Below, piece after piece: positions 56,131 to 64,000 of a stretch of 64,000 bases of DNA (within the stretch, counting starts at the first letter, position 1; each line of letters begins with the position of its first letter). The stretch is from Dipteris shenzhenensis (Eukaryota > Polypodiophyta > Polypodiopsida > Gleicheniales): assembly GCA_047967505.1 (NCBI GenBank), contig CM106540.1, one strand, 5' to 3'. The notes beneath the pieces were generated by a model that was not told the origin of the DNA, made no database searches, and saw only the letters and a list, made by a program, of their open reading frames with translations. Both the position numbers and the translations under genes were made by a program.

Positions 56131-56874
56131 GAGAGGCAGAAGTAAAAATCCAGCGAGGGCTGTCCACCCAATCATCTCCTAAGGTAGGTGTGCAAGCCTG
56201 AATGCATCCAAAAAAGAAATCCTTCCAAGGTTCCTGCCCAGGCATGAGTCCCCTCACCACCACCTTACAAAGCAATGCCCTGCATTGCAAGTCCGGGTCA
56301 ATGATATTAAGGCCCCCTTCCCAAGTAGGGAGAATAATGGTCTCCCAGGCCACCCTCACTGCAACATCTGCCGTGCCATCAAGTCCACTCCATAAAAAAT
56401 TCCTGACTGGTCTAATGAGCTGAGTGATGCAATCCCTAGACCGGCACCAGCAAACAAACCAGGCGGTGGCCAAGAGAACCCGATTCACTACCACAACTCT
56501 AGAGGCAAGGTCGAGTTTGGCTGAGCTCCAAAAAAGGAGCTTTTTCCTTATACTTTCTAGTACTGGGGCAAACTGATGTGCTGGAGAGATGCCCAATCCT
56601 ACCTGGCATCCCAAATATCTGACAGGAACACCCCTCAGAATCCAAGAAAAGCCAAAGTCAACTCCCCAGCTTGGAGTATCCTCATCACTGATCCAAAAGC
56701 CAAAGGATTTATACCAATTAATGTGTGCCCCTGCAACTGAGCAAAAAAATATCCAAGGCTGTCCAGAAAGAATCAAGTGACTGCGAAGAGGCCTCAATAA
56801 AAATAGCAGTGTCATCAGCCAACTCATAGTCAAAAAGCTCCTGCTCTTGTCTCAAGGGCAATCTCAACCCATCA
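56131..56874 (-). mobile_element. LINE-B3, 5' part (RT from ADD motif on)
   Basis: The minus frames 56906-56718 and 56833-56096 encode GLRLPLRQEQELFDYELADD with an intact ADD, then SWILRGVPVRYLGCQVGLGI, SAKLDLASRVVVVNRVLLAT and VVRGLMPGQEPW. The 5' edge (56874) is a truncation abutting the 12-bp target copy. The 3' edge at 56131-56139 carries GAGAGGCAG, repeated at 49608-49616. Confidence 0.92.
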
Positions 56875-57809
56875 AGGACTATCATGATTGGACATGTGAT
56901 GTCCAAGATCTATGCAGCTATATTGGATGCATCGGTCAGCTTGTTTGTAGAGATGAGAGGGCTCAGAGCAGAGGGTCAGGCCGGTTTTAGGCGAGACCAT
57001 GGGACTATCGATCACATACTCACACTTCGGAGTGTCATTTAGGAGGCCAGATCACAGAAGGAGAGGGTATATTGTTGCTTTGTGGATTTCCGCAAAGCGT
57101 TTGACACAGTACCTCGGGCTCGTCTCATCACACGCCTACAGACACTGGGATTTGATCAGGAGATCATCTGGGCAGTCATGGCACTATATGAGAGAGTCTC
57201 AGGTCGCATTCGAACAGGCGCAAGTTGGACAGATGAGATCCTGAGTACCATAGGGGTCAAACAGGGTTGTTCCTTATCTCCGACCCTGTTTGGCCTCTAC
57301 ATCGATGAGCTTGAGACTTTCATGGGGGCGTTCGGAGGGACAGGTTGCTCACTTGACGGGATCATCATCACGATTCTTCTTTATGCAGATGATGTGGCAC
57401 TCTTGTTGTCCACACCTGAGGGGCTCCAGCGACACCTAGATGCACTGCAGGTTTTTTGTTTATCCCATGATTTGGAGGTCAACCTTGGCAAGACCAAGGT
57501 CATGATCTTTAACACCTCTCGAGCAAACATGCAATGGAAGTAGGTTACTTTTACTTTCGGTGGGTCACCAATTGAGATCGTATCCTCATACACTTACTTG
57601 GGGGTCATCTTCTCCAGCCCGATCTTCACGATGAGACCAGCGATGCAGGCCAGACTGAGCAGGGCATACGCCTCACTGGCTTGGCTAGAGAGACAATGCT
57701 TTCACTCCCACTTCCAGGACCCTCGGACCAAGGCTCTTCTCTTCGACTCCTTGGTCCAACCAGCCGGTATGTATGGCAGCCCTTGTTGGGGGCCTGACAT
57801 GTCAGAGAG
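56875..57809 (+). pseudogene. LINE-A2, second part: reverse transcriptase
   Basis: It resumes at AGGACTATCATG with IGHVMSKIYAAILDASVSLF. RT follows: YCCFVDFRKAFDTVPRARLI, GVKQGCSLSPTLFGLYIDEL, LLYADDVALLLS (YADD intact) and VNLGKTKVMIF. TAG at 57541 stands where LINE-A1 has CAG. The copy is cut at about 57809 in the CWGPDMSE segment by a minus-strand LINE piece. Confidence 0.9.
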
Positions 57810-58261
57810 TACTATGGAGCCATGGCTAGTGGGGCCAGTGATGAGGCTACTGGAGAGGAGACCTGTGATGATGATGCAGGAGAGGGGGAGGAAAGAGGTG
57901 GCGTAGATGATGAGGCGGATGATGGTGGTGAAATAGTGGTGGTAACCATAGAGGTCGAGGATGTGGTGAGCGGCATGGGCTTTGGGTGGGCCCCTTTCTT
58001 CTGGGCCGCGGTGCTGTCCACTGTCAAACCGCTCCGGTTGCTGCGTTTGTTGAAGTCCTCCAGATTGAGTTGCTTTTGTGTTTTCGCCTTGTCACCGTTC
58101 CCCTTTCCCATCTCCACGCGTATGTAGATTTGGATCAAAGGGTCTCCCGCCTAGTCTCTTGTCCTCATCCCCCTGTTTCCTTCATTATGGGGGAAACAGC
58201 AGTGGGCAAAGAAGGGAGTGCAGGAGGTCGAAGCTGCTTCTCTTTTTTTGTTCTTTTTTTT
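57810..58261 (-). mobile_element. LINE 5' end with ORF1 N-terminus (C/A type)
   Basis: The minus frame 58138-57812 has LNLEDFNKRSNRSGLTVDST, similar to LINE-C1 ORF1 start LNKRINRSGLAAHST, then a Ser/Thr/Pro-rich segment. It breaks off at LINE-A2 (57809). No RT is attached. Confidence 0.6.
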
Positions 58262-58560
58262 TTTTAAAGTCGGAGCTGAGAGCGGGGGGTTTTTTTTTTG
58301 GGGGGGCAGAAAAAAAAAGGGGGGGGGAGGGTAGCGAGGGGGTAGTGGAGGGGGTTAGCGGAGGGGGTAGCGGGGGGGTAGAGAGGGGTAGCGGGTGTAG
58401 CGGAGGGGGTTAGCGAGGGGGTAGTGAGGGGGTAGTAGAGGGGGTTAGCGAGGGGTAGCGGAGGGGGTAGCAGAGTTAGCGGGAGGGGGTAGCAGAGGTA
58501 GCGAGAGGGGTAGCGGGGGGGTAGCAAAGGTAGCGGGAGGGGTGAGCGAGGGGCTGAGCG
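58262..58560. repeat. G-rich low-complexity tract
   Basis: Purine-rich GGGGGTAGCGG-type units, mostly G with few C. It is the same kind of sequence, in opposite orientation, as the C/T-rich tracts at 3246-3340 and 7145-7640. Confidence 0.88.
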
Positions 58561-59038
58561 AGGTAGAAAATATAGGGACAGCAGGGACAGCCTGAAAAAC
58601 CTGTTGAAACCACCAGCCAGAATATTGGGAAGCTACATAAAAGAAGGTTTGGATCACCGTAGCAAAGTTTTCATGCTAGCACTATGCAAATACACACAAT
58701 GTAGCTTGTTTTGTAAAGATTTATTTCAAAGGGTATACTGGTAACCAGTCCGATAACCTGAAGAATCTCAAGAGGCTCTGATACAACCATATCATACCAT
58801 CAGAGACGACCATCAGCAGATACTGGCTGACACCACTCAGATCTCGTCAGTTCTCTCCACTGCCTCTCTGGCAGCGTTGGGATCTTTTGTCACTCGTCTT
58901 TTTTTGTACCGTCAAGAACTTGAAAATTCTTGACCCCTCCACAGCGGAGGAGATTTTTGTACGGAGGATTAGGTCCCATGGGTCATTTTTGGCCCCCCGA
59001 GGACAATAATAAAATTATACTTCTACTTCTACTTCTCT
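58561..59038 (+). mobile_element. LINE-G 3' end with (ACTTCT)n tail
   Basis: It ends with GGTCCCATGGGTC, a hairpin GGGTC-ATTTTT-GGCCC (58980-58995), GAGGACAATAATAAAATTAT and a tail of ACTTCT repeats then TCTCTCT. The upstream part is short and has no clear frame. LINE-F2 starts right at the tail. Confidence 0.72.
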
Positions 59039-60376
59039 CTAGACTGATGCCATCTTTCAGGTAGTGACATTCCTCCACAGAGTTTGGGCCCTACCCCAAT
59101 GGAGACTGCCGAGGCTAGCACTAGAGTCATCCAGATGATTGGCTGAGAGTGGTGTTATGCACGTGTGTCCACATGGTTTGATAGCCACGGCATTCAGATG
59201 GACAAACTTCCCCCCTTTCAGTAGAACATGGATGCACCGCCCGAGCTGATCCCACGAGATGAGATCAACCGCATCATACGGTTGGACCTCCTCCAGCACC
59301 ATACATCTCGGACTTGGGGGGGGAGACCAAGAATTCCCCACCAAGATCCAATTCTATCACGACCAATTCTTGAGGGTGTCGGAGTATGGTCTCATCACAG
59401 ACCCTAGTATCTCGAGGATAGGAGAGATTGGATTGCCATCGGACAGTTACGAGTCTCATCCCACCTGCTAAGGATCGAGGTTGGGGGAGCTACAAGCATA
59501 CCCAGAGAGCAGAGGATATGCAGACTACGCACGATGGTAGAGGTACAGACAAAGGAGCACTTTCTATGTGTCTATCCAGTCTCCTATGAGATCCGAGGAC
59601 GGTAACACTGCCTCTTTGACAATGGACTTGGCTTTGGTCCGCTTACACGGTTGATCCACTTTCCTGACTAGGTTTGTGTTTGGCTCTACCTGATGGGGAT
59701 GCGACGACACAGAGATACACTGATGCGACAGAGCAGAGAGCAACAGGGGATGATGCCACAGGACATTGCGGCCTAGCAAGCGTAGACACGTGTCATAGAT
59801 TTCTATGCATTTGAGCCAGCTCTAGATGATGTAGATAAGAATGATCTAGATTAGATGGCATTATGGATTAGTAGTGAGAGTCACCACCTCGACGCTGCTG
59901 GACGCCAAGCACAACAACCACGTACCGCATGGAGAGCGACCAGAGCACACACGATTGAGGTCCAGTCTATCTCAGCTCTCCTCAGAGGAGACAGCCAGAG
60001 ACAAGGCGTCACCCTTGACATAGCCCATCGGATACATAGATCAAGAAGAACATGCCCCCCACCACCACGAGAGACAACTCGACAGACACAGATACATGAG
60101 TTCTTTGCGTTTCATCAGAGAGACACCAGGGTGCCTGGATACATGGAACCTGAACGTGTACTTGGAGCATTAGCCTTGAGCACTTGATGCTATTGTCGCT
60201 ATTTTGCTGTACTAGTTTAGCAATTTAGCACTCAACAAGGGCCTTAGTGAGCCCTTTGTTTCAGCCCTCAGTGACTTGTATGAGTTACGTTTTGGCTTTT
60301 GTACTTTGTCTCATAGGCCCGTGAGGCCTCCCAAAGACGTTAATACATCTTTATTTCTTTCTTTCTCTCTCTCTAA
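59039..60376 (+). mobile_element. LINE-F2: 5'-truncated copy with TTTC/TC tail
   Basis: Broken frames of the ORF2 C-terminus: DLLQHHTSRTW, IGQLRVSSHLLRIE, the zinc region (RICRLRTMVEVQTKEHFLCV..P.SYEIRG) and a long polar tail ending PGYMEPERVLGALALST at 60187. The 3' UTR has the hairpin AGGCC-CGTGA-GGCCT (60315-60329) and the tail to 60376. The 5' edge abuts the tail of LINE-G. Confidence 0.85.
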
Positions 60377-60389
60377 ATGCCAAAGCAAG

Positions 60390-62030
60390 ACTAAAGGTCT
60401 TGAAACACAGGCACTACCTTAAAGGACCATCAATTTAGGTGACAAAGACCTCACAAAAGCCACTACTCCCAACGAATGGGTGAATTGGAAATCTATGAAA
60501 TCATGTACCCACGAACAAAATACTAGAGTCCCGTCAAGTAGTCCACTATACTCGCCCCGCCATGTGGGAAACAAGTGAGCTCTCTAGATAACGACCATCT
60601 CTGAAGGCTTTATATATGAGCAGGTCATATATTACTCCCATCTCCAATAGATCTCGTGCACATCCCATCATCAGTGGTGCAACATCTGAATGCCTCACTA
60701 TCCCAAGATCTGTTGGATCCATCTATGGTACTTTGAGGGGGAAATTTCAAAGCCTAGTAGGCCCACCTATCTGCTCCTCATACCAATCACCCTAGGAGAA
60801 AGGTCTCCCCTTGTCTAGAGAACTCCATGATATCATTGTGCATCATATATGGGCCATTTCCCTCTATGGTGACCTCCTGCACATAGGATGATGTATCCAG
60901 GGAAGGGTACTATATTGCAATGAAAATCGGTCGTGCGGTTGCATCAGGTGACCGAACTTGTATCGACATGTGTCGCCCCTCCTTCCACATCTCAGATGCA
61001 ATTTGAGGAAGATTGCTACACCCCCAGAACCTCACATCCCATTATCTCTCCTCATCTCCTTCCTGCCGTGAGCCAACTCTCTTGTCACTATGGGTAGCCC
61101 TCTCTCAAGACTCTCGTGTGTTTCAGTGTAGAAGATAACATTTCTATTAGTATAGGTCTCTGAAAACCCTGCTGGACCGAACCAAAGGGTGTCGTTCCAC
61201 ACAACCATGCTCAATCTGTTTTGTACCTCTGCTCCGTAGGCCCAACACTGACATGTGCTATTTCTATCCCTCTCTCCCCTTCCTCCTTTTTCTCCTTACT
61301 GTCACTGTATGCACCCCATTTCCGTTCATGTCTTGGTGCCTCATACCCTTCCTTCTATGCTCTTGTTGCAAGAGCGTGAGGTTATAATATAGGTATGTGC
61401 TAGTCCCCATCAGTGAAGTAGGTCTACCTGCTGCAGTCCGAAATCTGATCACCATTGACCTTGTCGGTGCATCATCTTTAGCCACTCTCCAGGCCGCCTC
61501 AAAGGTTAGATTATAACCCTTCTTGGTAATTAATGCTTCAGCATCGTCCATCAGGGTGTCACCCACTGCCAGTCCATTCAGGTCTTCCTCGAGCATCAAA
61601 TATGACATTTTTCTATTGAGGTGCCTTTCTGACTATTTCCTTCCATTCTAGCATCTCTGCCTTTCCCTTGGTTATTTGCTGTGAGAATTCAGTAAACTTG
61701 TCGGCCATCCCTTTCATGATTTCCTCGTGCTTCCCCTGCATGGCTGCCATTTCCTTCCTTAGCTGTTAATTCCCTGATTTTAGCTCCTCCATTGCCTTGC
61801 ATGAAAGCTCCGGTGACTCCTTCGTTTCTTTGAGCTGTTGCAGCTCAGTTTCCATAGCCTGCATCTTTTCCTTGGTATTGGTTCCAGCTCCCACTCATCC
61901 TTCTCCTTTTCCCATTCTTCTCTTATGTTTCTCTTTCTTCCACCCCTCTTGTATCTTCTCCCCTGCTTCTTCACTACAGCAAGGACTTTGTCCATGTGTC
62001 TTCTCACCAATCAATGCCATAATTGTGGCT
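60390..62030 (-). mobile_element. LINE 5' half (ORF1 and EN start), D/F type
   Basis: Minus strand. A Lys/Glu-rich, probably coiled-coil frame lies at 62010-61780. The ORF1 CTD is at 61608-61264 (FEAAWRVAKDDAPTRSMVIR then FRTAAGR, LYYNLTLLQQEHRRKG). The EN start at 61214-61032 has FSETYTNRNVIFYTETHESL. EN continues in broken frames to about 60530, matching 29541-30217. RT and the 3' end are missing. LINE-F2 ends next to it. Confidence 0.72.
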
Positions 62031-62485
62031 TCCAAACTGTTAATTTTCCCAATTAACACCAAACAGATTTTCTTAAGGTGGAAAAGAACTTCAGATGTGG
62101 CCTTAGATGTTGTCCCTGCCAGGTAGGAATTGTAGCATTTTCAAGGGCCTTCTTCCCCTACGTGTCTTCTATGCAGCCCTGTGTAGTCAGTGTCATCATG
62201 GTGGAGACGCAGTTGGGCATGCAGTCCTGCACTTATATCTCTCCAAAAGAACCTGACAGATTTCAGATTTGTTTGCTGATATTTTGCTGGTGGTATTTAC
62301 ATGTTGTATGGCTGTGGTTGCAGCCAAGCAATCCTTCAGAAAGTCCTAACAGGGTTTACTTTTTAACTTTATTGTTTAGCTCCAGTAATGATATTGTGCA
62401 AAAGTTTTCACATGCAGATCTAGTATTTTCCCAAGGTGAATGAATTAGGGTAACAATCCTTAATTAGGTCCAGAACACCACATAC
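62031..62485. other. Unassigned sequence beside the FAM91 exon
   Basis: A 121-codon plus-strand frame (62078-62443) has no recognisable domain. The region is probably intron, and its right end is the donor side of the exon at 62486. Confidence 0.45.
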
Positions 62486-62582
62486 CATTTTTCATCACCT
62501 CATAAAGCATGTCACAATAATACCGGAAAGGGGACACCCTCTGAATTCGGCACACATATTCTGCTAAGTGATAGGGAAAAAG
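62486..62582 (-). CDS. FAM91A1: FAM91-like exon encoding LFPYHLAEYVCR..YYCDM..VMKN
   Basis: This is a 97-bp exon of 32 codons plus one base. Read on the minus strand it gives LFPYHLAEYVCR, then RVSPFRYYCDM, then YEVMKN and a final G. The motifs PYHL and PF.YY are hallmarks of the FAM91 N-terminal domain and occur in this order in plant and human FAM91A1. The acceptor is ..gaaacag| directly before CTT TTT. The donor is AATG|gtatgt. The last base G combines with AG of the exon at 41784 to make Glu, giving KNE-RPYD as expected for the family. There is no stop codon. The exon lies just upstream (gene sense) of a 20.7-kb intron. It is far too short for ordinary ORF calling but the match is specific. 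Confidence 0.87.
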
Positions 62583-64000
62583 CTGTTTCAAAAAAAGTAC
62601 ACCAAGTCAGCAATACACCATTATCCAAACCTTTAAGGCTTTACCTCATTTTTGTGAGCTACAGTGAGGAAGGCAAGCCAACAACCATCAATTTAGCTCT
62701 ATTGAAGCTTCTAGATATGAAAATGAAACTGTGAATTTCAGAATAATTATATTGAATACATGCTGCAAACCAAGGCCAAATTGGGGATGATCACCTATTT
62801 GATGTCCTTTTTCTTTCTTTCATGCGGTTGTAATCAGCCAACTTGTCTTGAAAACTGTTTCAACTACCATGGATTTGCATTATAGCGATACAACTGACCC
62901 ACAACAACTAACTTTCACCTACAGGTTAAAGGTACGCCTATGAGCTGATAAGGCCCTCAACTTGTACCAACCTATGAGCTGGTTGTACCCTCAGCAAACA
63001 CGTAAACAGCACAATGTAAGACAATTCACAAAGCACATATGCACAAAAGTAGAAGCAATTGGACTCACAGGTTGTTCACAGGCAGGAGGAGGATAAAGAT
63101 GAACGGGAAGACCTCAAAACAGGCTGTCTAAACGCCCTGAAAGAAGCTCCACAACTTCACAAGTTGCCACACTCTCTATATTGAATTTCAGCAGCCTAGG
63201 AGATGGACAAGTGTTGCACACCTAGAGCACACACATTGCTTGAGATGACACAAGTGACACGCTACACAAGTGTAGAATCGTTGTGGAAAGCAAGGTTGCA
63301 GCCCTCTCTTTATACAGACCATGGAGGGCTCTAGATCAACTGACCTGATGCAGGACCATCTGCCGCATCAATAGCACATGTGCAGCTGACCTGCCACATC
63401 AGAAGACTTGATTGCCACATATGCAGCCAACTTTGCCACATCATCACAATCAATTGCCACATGTCATGGCTATTTTGTGGCTGCAGAGACAGTATCAATT
63501 ACTGATGTATATCTTGGGCCTTAACAGGGCCCACCAACGCCTAGGAAGGCCATACACTGCCTCACCATCTACACCTCAGCCAGCAATGGCTAACTTTTTC
63601 ACTTTATCCTATTGCTCTGTAGCTTCTCCTGATATCGGGGCCTTGCATGTTGAGCATCTAGATCTACATGAATGCCCAGAGGGTGCAGCATTGATTCTCT
63701 AACATTACCCCTCAATGTCCAATTCTAGACTAATGTGGTAGTCCGATTCCAAATTAGCATCATAAGGGACTCATGTGTTTCCTGATGTCTAAATAATTCT
63801 CCTTGGGTGGACAATAAAGCAAGACTGATGTCTTTTCTGACAATCTTTCCTTGAAACTAAATAATGCTGAACATGACTGCTTTGTCGGAACATTGAACAT
63901 TGGACTCTTTGATTGGAATGCGACTTGGTAGAGGACTAACTCAGAAGCCCAACTGCAAATCTGATGTTGGGTCTCGTGTTGGACAAATAAAACAGGCTGT
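62583..64000. other. Unassigned intronic sequence
   Basis: No FAM91 exon preceding LFPYHLAEY was found here, nor any element that I can name. Positions 63350-63470 repeat the phrase GCCACAT several times. Confidence 0.5.

Larger units (their letters stand above)
16307..62582 (-). other. FAM91A1: FAM91-like gene segment with two giant introns (3 exons visible)
   Basis: Three minus-strand exons (62582-62486, 41784-41678, 16429-16307) join with phases 1 and 0 into one uninterrupted reading frame of 108 codons. The frame follows the order of the FAM91 N-terminal domain. Introns are 41785-62485 (20,701 bp) and 16430-41677 (25,248 bp). Both are filled with retrotransposons. The exon before LFPYHLAEY (ending in the RKNLA-like segment) and the exon after EEFR were not found, so the gene runs off both ends of the window. 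In animals FAM91A1 acts at the trans-Golgi with TBC1D23 and the WDR11 complex in capture of endosome-derived vesicles. The plant role is not established. No transcript evidence is available here. Confidence 0.85.

Noticed and set aside
58078-58413. Gly-rich frame across the G-rich tract
   Set aside because: Low-complexity artefact of the purine run.
1-64000. Search for an intact bacterial-type system, toxin or RNA gene
   Set aside because: All long frames trace to retroelements or FAM91. No tRNA, rRNA or operon-like arrangement is visible.

Overview
The window looks like a stretch of a large, repeat-choked plant nuclear genome. The evidence is Ty1/copia LTR elements primed by initiator-Met tRNA (TGGTATCA.. 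sites), plant-style L1 LINEs with zinc-knuckle ORF1, telo-box motifs, a hAT transposase tail, and a split host gene with GT..AG introns more than 20 kb long. Introns of that size suggest a fern or another large-genome land plant (conifer, lycophyte). The sequence alone does not settle this.

The only host gene I can support is a FAM91 (FAM91A1-like) gene on the minus strand. Three consecutive exons are present: 62486-62582, 41678-41784 and 16307-16429. They join in frame, have canonical splice sites, and encode a continuous 108-residue piece of the conserved FAM91 N-terminal domain. The two introns between them are 20.7 kb and 25.2 kb. The next exon was not found, so the sequence left of 16307 is probably a third giant intron. 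Almost everything else is retrotransposon debris inside these introns.

Layout. 1-15345: LINE-B1 (+) split by a minus-strand copia element (1910-13735, LTRs and TGGGT target duplication intact). The copia RT core has been replaced by LINE-A1, a C/T-rich tract and LINE-B2. 16026-16218: a tandem repeat. 16803-34233: mainly plus-strand LINE-E copies, two head-to-tail runs of 5'-truncated copies joined at TG-rich tracts. They are interrupted at 28486-31887 by minus-strand LINE-A/D/F pieces. 34243-37350: degenerate LINE and copia remnants. 37524-40758: an LTR element (GTAAT target duplication) that keeps a gag start but carries a hAT transposase C-terminus instead of pol. 42060-44165: LINE 3' ends and a gag-only copia remnant. 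44172-57809: a nested stack, LINE-A2 > LINE-B3 (12-bp target duplication) > LINE-C1 + LINE-D2 (9-bp target duplication). 57810-62030: more LINE-A/C/D/F-type pieces. 62583-64000: unassigned intron.

Two LINE groups coexist. LINE-B and LINE-E are plant-L1-like with zf-RVT C-termini and A-tails; LINE-E has a CCHC ORF1. LINE-A, C, D and F have microsatellite tails (TTTC, TC or TTC) and share a small 3'-terminal hairpin; where ORF1 is visible (A2, C1 and the 60390-62030 element) it is a coiled-coil, L1-ORF1p-like protein. Nearly all elements are mutated. LINE-C1 is the best preserved. Element names (LINE-A to LINE-H) are local labels for this window only.
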